DNA of 64,000 nucleotides, taken from assembly GCF_029478665.1 (NCBI RefSeq), contig NZ_JARPQB010000026.1, forward strand, positions 1 through 64,000. The letters are read 5' to 3'. A model generated the notes under the pieces. That model did not search any database, was not told where the DNA came from, and saw only the letters and a list, made by a program, of their open reading frames with translations. This DNA is from Pseudomonas entomophila. Lineage in GTDB: Bacteria > Pseudomonadota > Gammaproteobacteria > Pseudomonadales > Pseudomonadaceae. Position numbers and translations under genes: made by a program. Below, piece after piece: positions 55,497 through 64,000 of this stretch (position 1 is its first letter; the number at the start of each line of letters is the position of its first letter).

Positions 55497-56708
55497 TTAT
55501 TGAACCTGGTTGAGCCGTTCGGCGATGAAGGCAACCAGCTGGCGGGCGATCTTGCCCTTGCTGGTCTGCGCGAAGAGGGTCTGGTGCTGCTGGCGGTCGA
55601 TCACGGTCAAGGCGTTCTCCTCGCTGTTGAAGCCGATGCTGGGGTTGGCCACATCATTGGCGACGATCAGGTCGAGGTTCTTGTCCTTGAGCTTGCGCGT
55701 GGCGTAGTCGAGCAGGTGCTCGGTCTCGGCGGCGAAGCCCACGCTGAACGGGCGATCAGGCCGGCCGGCAATGGTCGCAAGGATATCGGGATTGCGCACC
55801 ATCTGCAGCAGCATGCCGTCGCCTGTGGTGGGATCTTTCTTGAGCTTCTGTGGGGCGACGACTTCCGGACGGTAGTCCGCGACCGCGGCCGAGGCGATGA
55901 ACAGGTCGCAGGGCATGGCCGCTTCGCAGGCCGCGAGCATGTCTCGCGCGCTGACCACGTCGATGCGGTTGACCCGGTCGGGGGTCGGCAGGTGTACCGG
56001 GCCGGTGACGAGGGTCACCCGGGCCCCGGCTTCGGCGGCGGCTTCGGCCAGGGCGAAGCCCATCTTCCCTGAACTATGGTTGGTGATGTAGCGCACCGGG
56101 TCGATGTTTTCCTGCGTCGGGCCTGCGGTGATCAGCACGTGCTTGCCGGTCAGGGCCTCGCGCTTGAAGCTTTCGGCGGCGCACCAGGCGAGGTCCGTGG
56201 CTTCGAGCATGCGGCCCAGGCCCACGTCGCCACAGGCCTGGCTGCCGGAAGCCGGGCCGAACACCTGGATGCCGCGACGCTTGAGCAGGTCGAGGTTGTC
56301 TTGTGTCGCCGGGTCGCGCCACATGGCCTGGTTCATCGCCGGGGCGACGGCCACGGTGGCGTCGGTGGCCAGCACCAGGGTGGTCAGCAGGTCGTCGGCC
56401 ATGCCCTGGGCCATGCGCGCCAGCAGGTCGGCGGTGGCCGGGGCGATCAGCACCAGGTCGGCCCACTTGGCCAGTTCGATATGGCCCATGGCCGCTTCGG
56501 CGGCGGGGTCGAGCAGGTCCAGGTGCACCGGGTGGCCGGACAGCGCCTGCAGCGTGAGCGGGGTGATGAACTCGGCGCCACCCCGGGTCATGACCACGCG
56601 CACCTGCGCGCCGTGTTCCAGGAGTCGGCGAATCAGCTCGGCGCTCTTGTAGGCGGCGATGCCGCCACCGACGCCGAGAACGATGCGCTTGCGATACAAC
56701 CGCTGCAT
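55497..56708 (-). CDS. coaBC: Phosphopantothenoylcysteine decarboxylase/synthase CoaBC
   Basis: A 403-residue bifunctional enzyme of coenzyme A synthesis. The N-terminal flavin domain (CoaC) has [15 protein letters not shown], the catalytic His in [28 protein letters not shown] and the cysteine in [12 protein letters not shown]; the C-terminal synthetase (CoaB) starts [25 protein letters not shown], including the AxxA-type dimer helix. It lies immediately upstream of dut, as in most proteobacteria (dfp-dut), and is divergent from radC. Confidence 0.96.
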   Translation of the reverse strand: MQRLYRKRIVLGVGGGIAAYKSAELIRRLLEHGAQVRVVMTRGGAEFITPLTLQALSGHPVHLDLLDPAAEAAMGHIELAKWADLVLIAPATADLLARMAQGMADDLLTTLVLATDATVAVAPAMNQAMWRDPATQDNLDLLKRRGIQVFGPASGSQACGDVGLGRMLEATDLAWCAAESFKREALTGKHVLITAGPTQENIDPVRYITNHSSGKMGFALAEAAAEAGARVTLVTGPVHLPTPDRVNRIDVVSARDMLAACEAAMPCDLFIASAAVADYRPEVVAPQKLKKDPTTGDGMLLQMVRNPDILATIAGRPDRPFSVGFAAETEHLLDYATRKLKDKNLDLIVANDVANPSIGFNSEENALTVIDRQQHQTLFAQTSKGKIARQLVAFIAERLNQVQ

Positions 56709-56835
56709 AGGCCTTGCCTTATTCCAGTGAAAGCGGGCGACGACGACAGCTGCCTGCGGCAGATCGTCGCATTTTCGAAGCGAACTAGATTAACACAGCG
56801 CCCAAAAGGGCCGTAGTGGCAGGCGAGGAGGGGGG

Positions 56836-57516
56836 ATGAACATCAGGGAATGGCCGGTGGAAGAGCGGCCCAGGGAGAAATTGTTGAACCGCGGGGCGGC
56901 GGTCCTTTCCGATGCGGAATTGCTGGCTGTGCTGTTGGGGTCGGGCGTTGCCGGGCGCAATGTGCTGGACCTGGCGCGTGGGTTGCTGGCGAAGTTTGGT
57001 GGGCTCAGGCAGTTCCTCGAGGCGGATCGTGCCAAGGTCCTCGGTGAGCCGGGTGTGGGGCCAGTGAAATATGCCCAGTTGCAGGCATTGTTGGAGATCG
57101 GCAGGCGTTACCTGAACGAGCACATCGAGCGTGCGCCGGTCCTGGAGAATCCGGCCTCGGTGAGGCGTTATCTCAAGTCCATGTTGCGGCACGAGTCCAG
57201 TGAGGTATTCGGTTGCCTGTTCCTCGATACCAAGCATCGACCGTTGGCGTTCGAGATCCTTTTTCGCGGCACCATTGACCGCGCGAGCATCTATCCCCGC
57301 GAGGTTGTGCGCCGATCATTGCTGCATAACGCCGCGGCCCTGATCCTTTGCCACAACCATCCGTCGGGCAATTGCGAGCCAAGCCAGGATGATGTGCACC
57401 TGACGCTGATGCTCAAGCGCTCGCTGGCGTTGATCGATGTGCGGGTGATGGATCACGTCATCGTCGGTGACGGTGAGCCGCTGTCGATGCTTGAGCATGG
57501 GTGGTTGGCAGGTTAG
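56836..57516 (+). CDS. radC: RadC-family JAB/MPN domain protein
   Basis: A 226-residue protein of the RadC family. A helix-hairpin-helix N-terminal part ([19 protein letters not shown]) precedes an MPN-type metalloprotease fold with the JAMM residues [14 protein letters not shown] near residues 174-187. Despite the name, a repair role has not been confirmed in bacteria. It is divergent from coaBC; a REP pair follows. Confidence 0.93.
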   Translation: MNIREWPVEERPREKLLNRGAAVLSDAELLAVLLGSGVAGRNVLDLARGLLAKFGGLRQFLEADRAKVLGEPGVGPVKYAQLQALLEIGRRYLNEHIERAPVLENPASVRRYLKSMLRHESSEVFGCLFLDTKHRPLAFEILFRGTIDRASIYPREVVRRSLLHNAAALILCHNHPSGNCEPSQDDVHLTLMLKRSLALIDVRVMDHVIVGDGEPLSMLEHGWLAG

Positions 57517-57534
57517 GCATGAGCAGGCTGTACT

Positions 57535-57610
57535 GGCCCTTTCGCCGGCAAGCCGGCTCCTACAGGTATTGTGCAGAACCCGTAGGAGCCGGCTTGCCGG
57601 CGAAAGGGCC
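57535..57610. repeat. REP pair, 'GCCGGC' type
   Basis: GGCCCTTTCGCCGGCAAGCC with the inverted CGGCTTGCCGGCGAAAGGGC copy, between convergent radC and the binding-protein gene. Confidence 0.88.
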
Positions 57611-57628
57611 GGCCCTGCCAGCCAGGTT

Positions 57629-59218
57629 TCAGCGACTCACCGAAACCTTGCTGAAATCCTGCCGCCCAAACGGGCTCACCTGATAACCCTCGACCCCTTG
57701 GCGCAGCAACGCGGCTGCGGTCGGGTGCGCCAGCGGCAGCCATAGCGCCTGCTGCTGGATCAGCGTCTGCGCCTGCTGGTACAGGCGGCTGCGCACGCTC
57801 TGGTCGTTGGTGGTGCGGCCGGCGTTGATCAGCTGGTCCAGGCGGTTGTCGCAGAACCGCGCGAAGTTGGTCCCGGACTTGACCGCCGCGCAGGCAAACT
57901 GCGGGCTGAGGAAGTTGTCCGGGTCGCCGTTGTCGCCAGCCCAGCCCATGAACAGCAGGTCGTGCTCGCCGGCCTTGGCGCGGCGGATCAGCTCGCCCCA
58001 CTCGATGGTGCGGATCTCGGCCTTGATACCGACTTTCGCCAGGTCCGCCTGGAGCATCTGCGCCCCCAGGCTGGGGTTGGGGTTGAGCAGGCTGCCCGCT
58101 GGACGGGTCCAGATAGTGGTTTCGAAGCCGTTGGGCAAACCGACCTTGGCCAGCAGTGCCTTGGCTTTCTTCGGGTCCTGGGTGTAGCCGGGCAAGTCCT
58201 TGGCATAGCTCCAGGTGTTCGGCGGATACGGGCCGTTGGCGGCGGTGGCGGTGTCCTCGAATACCGCCTTCAGGTAGGCGGCCTTGTCGAAGGCGAGGTT
58301 GATCGCCTGGCGCACCTCGGGCTTGTCCAGCGGCGGATGCTGGCTGTTGATGGCGACGAAGGCGGTCATGAACGCCGGCGTCGTGACTACCTTGAGGTTG
58401 CCGTCCTTGCCGGCCTCGGCGACGTCCAGCGGCTTGGGCGACAGGGCGACCTGGCACTCGCCGCGCTTGATCTTCTGCAGGCGCACGTTGGCGTCCGGGG
58501 TGATGGCGAAGACCAGTGGGTCGACGGACGGCTTGCCGGCGAAGTAGTCGGGGTTGGCGCGGTAGCGCACCACGGCATCTTTCTGGAAACGCTGGAAGAC
58601 GAACGGGCCGGTGCCCACTGGCTGGCTGTTGAGTTTTTCCGGGGTGTCGGCCTTGAGCAGGGTATCGGCGTATTCGGCGGAGTAGATCGAGGCGAAGCCC
58701 ATGCTCAGGGTGGCCAGGAAGGTGGCGTCCGGGTGGGTGAGGGTGAAGCGCACGGTGTGCGGCTCGGGGGCTTCGATCAGCTTGATCAGGCTGCCCAGTT
58801 GCAGCGACTGGGCATGTGGGTAGCCGCCTGGGGCTGTCTTGTGCCAGGCGTGGGCCGGGTACAGCATGCGCTGGAAGCTGAACAGCACGTCATCGGCATC
58901 CAGCTCGCGGCTCGGCTTGAAGTACTGCGTGGTGTGGAACTTCACGCCTGGGCGCAGCCTGAAGTCGTAGATCAGGCCGTCCGGCGACACCGTCCAGCTT
59001 TCGGCCAGGCTCGGCACCACCTTGCCAGATTCTGCATCGAACTCGACCAGGCGGTTCATCAGCACGTCGGCCGAGGCGTTGGTGGTGGTCAGCGAGTTGT
59101 ACTGCACCACGTCGAAGCCTTCGGGGCTGGCCTCGGTGCACACCGACAACGGCGCGGCCTGGGCCAAGCCTGCGGCGCACAGGGTGGTGAACAGAAGGGA
59201 GAGAGCGGCGGCACGCAT
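57629..59218 (-). CDS. Peptide-type ABC transporter substrate-binding protein (DppA-like)
   Basis: A 529-residue periplasmic protein with a signal peptide (MRAAALSLLFTTLCAAGLAQA). It belongs to the SBP_bac_5 family: VCTEASPEGFDVVQYNS, LAESWTVSPDGLIYDFRLRPGVKFH, PVGTGPFVFQRF and the GYTQDPKKAKALLAKVG segment are typical of dipeptide-binding proteins such as DppA. No permease or ATPase genes are adjacent, so it is an orphan component here, probably working with a transporter encoded elsewhere. Confidence 0.9.
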   Translation of the reverse strand: MRAAALSLLFTTLCAAGLAQAAPLSVCTEASPEGFDVVQYNSLTTTNASADVLMNRLVEFDAESGKVVPSLAESWTVSPDGLIYDFRLRPGVKFHTTQYFKPSRELDADDVLFSFQRMLYPAHAWHKTAPGGYPHAQSLQLGSLIKLIEAPEPHTVRFTLTHPDATFLATLSMGFASIYSAEYADTLLKADTPEKLNSQPVGTGPFVFQRFQKDAVVRYRANPDYFAGKPSVDPLVFAITPDANVRLQKIKRGECQVALSPKPLDVAEAGKDGNLKVVTTPAFMTAFVAINSQHPPLDKPEVRQAINLAFDKAAYLKAVFEDTATAANGPYPPNTWSYAKDLPGYTQDPKKAKALLAKVGLPNGFETTIWTRPAGSLLNPNPSLGAQMLQADLAKVGIKAEIRTIEWGELIRRAKAGEHDLLFMGWAGDNGDPDNFLSPQFACAAVKSGTNFARFCDNRLDQLINAGRTTNDQSVRSRLYQQAQTLIQQQALWLPLAHPTAAALLRQGVEGYQVSPFGRQDFSKVSVSR

Positions 59219-59590
59219 GGTGACTCCTTGGCTGGTCGATGTCCCATCTGCCGGTGCAGTCTGGAAAACTCAGGAAATGTCCTACCCTAGTGCGGACATG
59301 GGCAAATGACCACACCCTTTCGTATTAATTCGGCGACGGGCGGTCGACAGCTTGCCGCCCCAGTCGTTATGCTGCCCCGGCGCGCTCGGCCCGACCAGAA
59401 TACTCATCTTCTGTTGTTGTGGCGGAGTCTTTCTGGTATAAAGCAGCGCTCTTTTCTAGGGGCTCGGTCTGTCGCGAAAGCGCACAAGGCTGATAAGACC
59501 CCCGGGAACACGGCGCCTTGGCGCCATTGACTGAGAGATTAAGCGGCCAACCCATGCCGGGTTGGGCATGTGGTTTTAGAGGGCTGAGGC
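59219..59590. other. Intergenic region with the rpmB promoter
   Basis: 372 bases between the divergent binding-protein and rpmB genes. It holds a good sigma-70 promoter at 59414-59442; I see no other gene or repeat. The T-rich and GC-rich stretches after the promoter form the rpmB leader of ~140 bases. Confidence 0.5.
59414..59442 (+). promoter_or_regulatory. Sigma-70 promoter of rpmB-rpmG
   Basis: TTGTTG (59414-59419), a 17-base spacer, and TATAAA (59437-59442); transcription should start near 59449. Confidence 0.75.
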
Positions 59591-59827
59591 ATGTCGAGAG
59601 TCTGTCAAGTTACTGGTAAGGGTCCAGTAACCGGGAACAACATTTCCCACGCAAACAACAAAACCCGTCGTCGTTTCCTGCCAAACCTGCAGCACCACCG
59701 TTTCTGGGTTGAATCCGAGAATCGTTTCGTGCGTCTGCGCGTTTCCGCCAAAGGCATGCGTATCATCGACAAGCGCGGCATCGATGCCGTTCTGGTCGAC
59801 ATCCGCAAAGCTGGCGCCAAGGTTTAA
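59591..59827 (+). CDS. rpmB: 50S ribosomal protein L28
   Basis: A 78-residue basic ribosomal protein. [37 protein letters not shown] N-terminal sequence and the [18 protein letters not shown] segment are conserved. It precedes rpmG by 11 bases, the standard rpmBG operon, which ends in a strong terminator. Confidence 0.98.
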   Translation: MSRVCQVTGKGPVTGNNISHANNKTRRRFLPNLQHHRFWVESENRFVRLRVSAKGMRIIDKRGIDAVLVDIRKAGAKV

Positions 59828-59838
59828 GGGAGAACATC

Positions 59839-59994
59839 ATGCGTGAATTGATCCGTCTGGTATCGAGTGCTGGCACTGGCCACTTCTACACCACCGACAA
59901 GAACAAGCGCACCACTCCGGACAAGATCGAGATCAAGAAATATGATCCGGTCGTCCGCAAGCACGTGGTCTACAAGGAAGCCAAGATCAAGTAA
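59839..59994 (+). CDS. rpmG: 50S ribosomal protein L33
   Basis: A 51-residue basic protein: [20 protein letters not shown] and a lysine-rich [20 protein letters not shown]-terminus. It lacks the four cysteines of the zinc-binding L33 form, so it is the zinc-independent type. It follows rpmB by 11 bases after an AGGGAGA ribosome-binding site. Confidence 0.97.
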   Translation: MRELIRLVSSAGTGHFYTTDKNKRTTPDKIEIKKYDPVVRKHVVYKEAKIK

Positions 59995-60011
59995 TTGATC
60001 GGCAACCTGTG

Positions 60012-60047
60012 AAAAAACCCGCAACCGCAAGGTGGCGGGTTTTTTTA
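60012..60047 (+). terminator. Terminator after rpmG
   Basis: AAAAAACCCGC pairs with GCGGGTTTTTT around a 13-base loop, with seven T on the right. The A/T runs make it usable from both sides, including by the cupin gene on the minus strand. Confidence 0.9.
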
Positions 60048-60064
60048 TGCCTGTGAATCGGCAG

Positions 60065-60088
60065 TCGCGGGGCAAGCCCGCGCCCACA
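60065..60088. repeat. Single REP unit, 'GGGCAAGCCCGCG' type
   Basis: TCGCGGGGCAAGCCCGCGCC without a nearby inverted partner, just before the cupin stop. Confidence 0.5.
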
Positions 60089-60091
60089 CGG

Positions 60092-60451
60092 TTACTTCTG
60101 CTCGAACATCACATAGATCTTGCGGCATGGCTCCAGCACCTCCCAGGTACCCTTGAAGCCAGCGGGGATGACGAAGCGATCGCCGGCGCGCAGGGTCTTG
60201 GCGTTGCTGTCCTGGTCGCGCAGCACCGACACGCCCTGGACGATCTCGCAGTACTCATGCTCGGTGTAGTTCACCGTCCACTGGCCCACCTCGCCCTCCC
60301 AGACACCGGCGGCGAACTGCCCGCAAGGGCTGGAGTAATGGTTGTAGACAGCCTGGTCAGGCTCGCCCTTGAGGATTTTTTCCGCTGCGGGGCGATAGCG
60401 TTCGGCCTCAGTCAGGACCTGGGCGAAGTCGACGATGCTGGCGATGCTCAT
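60092..60451 (-). CDS. Cupin-domain protein (DUF861 type)
   Basis: A 119-residue single-domain cupin. The second cupin motif is clear (LRAGDRFVIPAGFKGTWEVLEPCRKIYV), and the first shows GVWEGEVGQWTVNYTEHEYCEIVQG with the metal-binding residues H, E and E. Proteins like this occur near amine and ethanolamine genes; the function is unknown. It is divergent from the aldehyde dehydrogenase. The ATG at 60451 is chosen over an earlier one because the conserved helix begins there. Confidence 0.85.
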   Translation of the reverse strand: MSIASIVDFAQVLTEAERYRPAAEKILKGEPDQAVYNHYSSPCGQFAAGVWEGEVGQWTVNYTEHEYCEIVQGVSVLRDQDSNAKTLRAGDRFVIPAGFKGTWEVLEPCRKIYVMFEQK

Positions 60452-60647
60452 GGTGGTTACCCTGTTGTTGTTTAATAAAATGCACATCAGTAGGCTTTTA
60501 GGCCATTCGTGTCAAATATATTGATAGTTTCCCCGCCCTGGTTTAGGGTGTCGGATGCCGGTGTGCGTTCCTCACCCGGCCAGAATTTCTGACAGCGCCC
60601 GTGAGTCCTCAGTGCGGCGTTGCACCTTAACAAGAGAGGAGTTTCCT

Positions 60648-62141
60648 ATGACCACCCTGACTCGTGCGGACTGGGAACAGCGTGCCCAGCAACTGAAGAT
60701 CGAAGGCCGCGCCTTCATCAACGGCGAATACACCGATGCCGCATCCGGTGAAACCTTCGACTGCCTGAGCCCGGTGGACGGACGCTTCCTGGCCAAGGTC
60801 GCCAGCTGCGACCTGGCCGACGCCAACCGCGCTGTCGAGAATGCCCGTGCCGTGTTCGAATCCGGCGCCTGGTCGCGCCTGGCCCCGGCCAAGCGCAAGG
60901 CAACCCTGATCCGCTTCGCAGGCCTGCTGCGCCAGCACGTCGAAGAGCTGGCCCTGCTCGAAACCCTCGACATGGGCAAGCCGATCGGTGACTCCTCCTC
61001 CATCGACATTCCAGGCGCGGCCAACGCCATCCACTGGACTGCCGAAGCCATCGACAAAGTCTACGACGAAGTCGCCCCGACCCCGCATGACCAACTGGGC
61101 CTGGTGACCCGCGAGCCAGTGGGCGTGGTGGGTGCCATCGTGCCGTGGAACTTCCCGCTGCTGATGGCCTGCTGGAAACTCGGCCCGGCTCTGGCCACCG
61201 GCAACTCCATCGTGCTCAAGCCGTCCGAGAAGTCGCCGCTGACCGCCATCCGCATTGCCCAGCTGGCCATCGAGGCCGGCATTCCGAAAGGCGTGCTGAA
61301 CGTGCTGCCAGGCTACGGCCACACCGTGGGCAAGGCCCTGGCCCTGCACATGGACGTCGACACCCTGGTGTTCACCGGTTCCACCAAGATCGCCAAGCAA
61401 CTGATGGTCTATGCCGGCGAGTCGAACATGAAGCGTGTCTGGCTGGAAGCCGGTGGCAAGAGCCCGAACATCGTCTTCGCCGACGCCCCTGACTTGCAGG
61501 CCGCCGCCGAAGCTGCCGCCAGCGCCATCGCCTTCAACCAGGGCGAAGTCTGCACCGCCGGTTCGCGCCTGCTGGTCGAGCGCTCGATCAAGGACAAGTT
61601 CCTGCCCATGGTGGTCGAGGCCCTCAAGGCCTGGAAACCGGGCAACCCGCTGGACCCGGCGACCACTGTCGGTGCGCTGGTCGACACTCAACAGATGAAC
61701 ACCGTGCTGTCGTACATCGACGCCGGTCACCAAGACGGCGCCAAGCTGCTGGCCGGTGGCAAGCGCACGCTTGAGGAGACCGGTGGCACCTACGTCGAGC
61801 CGACCATCTTCGACGGCGTGACCAACGCCATGCGTATCGCCAAGGAAGAGATCTTCGGCCCGGTGCTGTCGGTGATCACCTTCGACACCGCCGAAGAAGC
61901 CATCGCCATCGCCAACGACACCCCGTATGGCCTGGCGGCCGGCATCTGGACCTCGGATATCTCCAAGGCCCACAAGACCGCTCGCGCCGTGCGTGCCGGC
62001 AGCGTCTGGGTCAACCAGTACGATGGCGGCGACATGACCGCGCCGTTCGGTGGCTTCAAGCAGTCGGGCAATGGCCGTGACAAGTCGCTGCATGCGCTGG
62101 AGAAATACACCGAGCTGAAGGCGACCTGGATCAAGCTGTAA
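60648..62141 (+). CDS. kauB: Aldehyde dehydrogenase, KauB/PuuC type
   Basis: A 497-residue NAD(P)-dependent enzyme. Family residues: the cofactor segment PWNFPLLMACWKLGPAL, the glutamate in WLEAGGKSPN and the catalytic cysteine in FNQGEVCTAGSR. Its closest type is the aldehyde dehydrogenase at the same place in P. aeruginosa (kauB), which oxidises 4-guanidinobutyraldehyde, gamma-aminobutyraldehyde and gamma-glutamylated forms. It could therefore serve the amine pathway of the 43-48 kb cassette. The ATG at 60648 follows AGAGAGGAG. Confidence 0.9.
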   Translation: MTTLTRADWEQRAQQLKIEGRAFINGEYTDAASGETFDCLSPVDGRFLAKVASCDLADANRAVENARAVFESGAWSRLAPAKRKATLIRFAGLLRQHVEELALLETLDMGKPIGDSSSIDIPGAANAIHWTAEAIDKVYDEVAPTPHDQLGLVTREPVGVVGAIVPWNFPLLMACWKLGPALATGNSIVLKPSEKSPLTAIRIAQLAIEAGIPKGVLNVLPGYGHTVGKALALHMDVDTLVFTGSTKIAKQLMVYAGESNMKRVWLEAGGKSPNIVFADAPDLQAAAEAAASAIAFNQGEVCTAGSRLLVERSIKDKFLPMVVEALKAWKPGNPLDPATTVGALVDTQQMNTVLSYIDAGHQDGAKLLAGGKRTLEETGGTYVEPTIFDGVTNAMRIAKEEIFGPVLSVITFDTAEEAIAIANDTPYGLAAGIWTSDISKAHKTARAVRAGSVWVNQYDGGDMTAPFGGFKQSGNGRDKSLHALEKYTELKATWIKL

Positions 62142-62168
62142 TCGCCGGGGCCGCTTTGCGGCCCTTTC

Positions 62169-62229
62169 ACGGCACAAGGCCGCTCCTACAGGGGTTACGC
62201 GATTCCTGTAGGAGCGGCCTTGTGCCGCG
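62169..62229. repeat. REP pair, 'CCTTGTGCCGCG' type
   Basis: CGGCACAAGGCCGCTCCTAC and the inverted GTAGGAGCGGCCTTGTGCCG, with a GGCCGCTTTGCGGCC hairpin on the left, between kauB and the MFS gene. Confidence 0.85.
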
Positions 62230-62258
62230 ATAGCAGACCCAAAAATCTGGAGACCAAG

Positions 62259-63398
62259 ATGCGTTGGGGAACCTACTTTGCCGTGCTGGCGGCGGTGCTC
62301 AGTGTCGGGCTGGCGCTCGGCGTGAGCATGCCGCTGGTGTCCTTGCGCTTGGAGGCCTGGGGCTACGGCGGGTTCGCCATTGGGGTGATGGCGGCGATGC
62401 CGGCGTTGGGTGTGCTGGTTGGCGCCGCCGTGGCCAGCCGCCTGGCGGGCTGGGTTGGCGTTCCGGCAGCGATGCGCCTGTGTTTGTGGGGGGGCGCGCT
62501 GTCCATTGGACTGGTGGCGCTGCTGCCGAGCTACCCGTTGTGGTTGCTGCTGCGCCTGATGATCGGCATGTCGCTGACCGTGGTGTTCATTCTGGGTGAA
62601 AGCTGGATCAACCAGTTGGTGGTCGAGCAGTGGCGCGGGCGGCTGGTGGCGTTGTACGGCAGCAGCTATGCCCTGAGCCAGCTGGCCGGGCCCATGGTCC
62701 TGGGCTTTCTCGGTTCGGACGACGACTTCGGTTTCTGGGCCGCGACTGGCTTGCTGCTGGTCGCCCCTTTGATCCTGTTTGGACGAGGCGGAGCACCGAG
62801 TACCGAGGCATGCAGCGTCACCTTCCGCGACCTGTTCGGCTTCTGCCGGCGCTTGCCGGTGATCGCCTGGGCCATTGCGCTGTTCGCAGCCTTCGAGGCG
62901 ATGATCCTCACGTTGTTGCCGGTGTACTGCCTGCAGCAGGGCTTTACCACGGAGGTGGCGCTGTTCATGGTCAGCACCGTGGTGGTGGGCGATGCGGTGC
63001 TGCAGTTGCCGATTGGCGCGCTGGCTGATCGCATGTCGCGTCGCTCGCTGTTCGGTGGATGCGCGCTGACCTTGCTGGTCAGCAGCCTTGCGATTCCGCT
63101 GCTGCTGCACACACCCGTGATCTGGCCGTTGTGGGTGCTGTTCGGTGCCAGTGCGGGCGGGTTGTTTACCCTGTCGCTGGTGCTGATCGGCGAGCGGTAC
63201 CGGGATGACGAACTGGTGCGGGCCAATGCCCATGTGGCTCAGCTGTGGGGTATCGGTTGCCTGATCGGGCCGTTGCTGGCCGGGGCGGGCAGCCAGTGGA
63301 TCAGTGGGCATGCGTTGCCGTTGCTGATGGCGGCGGGGGCTGCCGGGTTGGTGGTGTTGATCCGTAGGCGGGGAGCCTTGGAGCCGGTGTCCGCCTGA
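62259..63398 (+). CDS. MFS transporter
   Basis: A 379-residue inner-membrane protein with about twelve hydrophobic segments (from YFAVLAAVLSVGLALGVSMPLV). The region LYGSSYALSQLAGPMVLG and the signature ALADRMSRRSLFG (the MFS D-R-x-x-R/K loop) identify the major facilitator family. The substrate is unknown. The ATG at 62259 follows a GGAGACC sequence; a REP pair stands on either side of the gene. Confidence 0.85.
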   Translation: MRWGTYFAVLAAVLSVGLALGVSMPLVSLRLEAWGYGGFAIGVMAAMPALGVLVGAAVASRLAGWVGVPAAMRLCLWGGALSIGLVALLPSYPLWLLLRLMIGMSLTVVFILGESWINQLVVEQWRGRLVALYGSSYALSQLAGPMVLGFLGSDDDFGFWAATGLLLVAPLILFGRGGAPSTEACSVTFRDLFGFCRRLPVIAWAIALFAAFEAMILTLLPVYCLQQGFTTEVALFMVSTVVVGDAVLQLPIGALADRMSRRSLFGGCALTLLVSSLAIPLLLHTPVIWPLWVLFGASAGGLFTLSLVLIGERYRDDELVRANAHVAQLWGIGCLIGPLLAGAGSQWISGHALPLLMAAGAAGLVVLIRRRGALEPVSA

Positions 63399-63402
63399 TC
63401 GG

Positions 63403-63469
63403 TTCGCCGGCAAGGCCGGCTCCTACATGGCAAACGCTGTGCCCTGTAGGAGCCGGCTTTGCCGGCGAA
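63403..63469. repeat. REP pair, 'GCCGGC' type
   Basis: TTCGCCGGCAAGGCCGGCTC and its inverted partner TGTAGGAGCCGGCTTTGCCG, between convergent genes. Confidence 0.85.
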
Positions 63470-63480
63470 TGGGCCGGTAG

Positions 63481-64000
63481 CTACAACATCTTCTCCAACC
63501 CGACCGCCTTGCTGATCCACGCATTGAACCGCCGCCAGATCCCCCCAGGCTCGGTCACCAGCATATGCCGCTGGCCATTGTCCTCGGTGGCCCAGACCAT
63601 CTTCCCGCCCACCAGCATCGGCTGGTAGCTCAAGGCTGGCGCCATGCCCTGCACCGCCAGGTCGCGGGTGTATTCGGCCAGCTCCGGGCTGTCCACCAGC
63701 ACCCCCACCTCGGTGTTCCACAACACCGAGCGCGGGTCGAAGTTGAACGATCCAATGAAGGTCTTGCGCCGGTCGAACACCATCGCCTTGCTGTGCAGGC
63801 TCGAATCGGAACTGCCATGGAAACCCAAGCCATGCCGGGGCCGCTTCTCGCCCGGTTGGCGACGCAGTTCGTACAGTTGCACGCCATGTTCGAGCAGGGC
63901 GCGCCGGTAGGGCGCATAGCCACCGTGCACGGCCGGCACGTCGGTGGCTTCCAGCGAATTGGTCAGCAGCTTGACCGAGGTGCCGGCGTCGGCGCGGCCG
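63481..64000 (-). CDS. Phospholipase D-family synthase (cardiolipin synthase-like), partial
   Basis: The 3' part (~172 codons) of a gene continuing past the right edge of the window. The second HKD motif reads LHSKAMVFDRRKTFIGSFNFDPRS, with H-x-K and the conserved asparagine of the phospholipase D superfamily; just before the window end the reverse reading gives LTNSLEATDVPAVHGGYAPYRR, typical of ClsC-like phosphatidyl transferases. The end (WATEDNGQRHMLVTEPGGIWRRF) matches the same group. Full length, partners and exact reaction cannot be judged. Confidence 0.85.
   Translation of the reverse strand, partial: GRADAGTSVKLLTNSLEATDVPAVHGGYAPYRRALLEHGVQLYELRRQPGEKRPRHGLGFHGSSDSSLHSKAMVFDRRKTFIGSFNFDPRSVLWNTEVGVLVDSPELAEYTRDLAVQGMAPALSYQPMLVGGKMVWATEDNGQRHMLVTEPGGIWRRFNAWISKAVGLEKML

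Noticed and set aside
60627..63413. 928-codon open frame on the minus strand opposite kauB and the MFS gene
   Set aside because: Antisense shadow spanning two real genes and the REP pair between them, with no recognisable domain.

Overview
This window is chromosomal DNA of a Pseudomonas, most likely of the P. putida group. The evidence is the high G+C content, the Pseudomonas-type large PstC and PstA permeases, a Crc gene, and the gene order pst-phoU ... phoR-phoB ... ubiA-ubiC ... rubredoxin ... recG-oxyR ... spoT-rpoZ ... gmk-yicC-rph-crc-pyrE-argB-algC-dut-coaBC-radC ... rpmB-rpmG, which I recall as conserved in the genus. About seventeen short inverted-repeat (REP-type) loci lie in the gaps between genes.

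Layout. 1-5.5 kb is an accessory type VI secretion island: the end of a VgrG spike, a DUF4123 adaptor/chaperone, an AT-rich lipoprotein that may be the immunity protein, and a class-3 lipase effector gene cut in two by a 1379-bp IS256-family element. The element has 26-bp perfect terminal inverted repeats and an 8-bp target duplication, so the original 718-codon reading frame can be rebuilt exactly. 5.5-14 kb holds aspA with a divergent HypT-like LysR gene, purE-purK behind a leader with a strong intrinsic terminator, and several housekeeping genes (a small membrane protein, a DUF3299 protein, a hexose-6-phosphate mutarotase, a thioesterase and an MHS-type transporter).

14-27 kb is the phosphate block: pstS, pstC, pstA, pstB, phoU, then a REC-domain regulator, an M23 peptidase, a CorC-type protein and phoR-phoB. 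Pho-box-like sites precede pstS, pstC and, on the other strand, phoB. 27-43 kb carries ubiquinone synthesis (ubiC-ubiA), rubredoxin and its reductase, an HU protein, a YbaK-HDOD fusion, recG-oxyR, exbB-exbD-tonB, an NAD(P)-binding epimerase-like protein, a lipoprotein, ridA, spoT and rpoZ.

43-48.3 kb is a cassette that looks like a polyamine or amine gamma-glutamylation pathway (LysR regulator, glutamine-synthetase-like ligase, class I amidotransferase hydrolase, APC permease), placed between rpoZ and gmk. 48-57.5 kb is the housekeeping run gmk to radC. 57.5-64 kb has an orphan peptide-type ABC binding protein, rpmB-rpmG, a cupin, a kauB/puuC-type aldehyde dehydrogenase that could serve the same amine pathway, an MFS transporter, and the 3' part of a phospholipase D-type synthase running off the window end.

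I found no tRNA, rRNA or CRISPR array. The most interesting points are the cleanly reconstructable IS insertion in the T6SS lipase and the purE leader, whose terminator loop repeats the sequence of an upstream hairpin arm.
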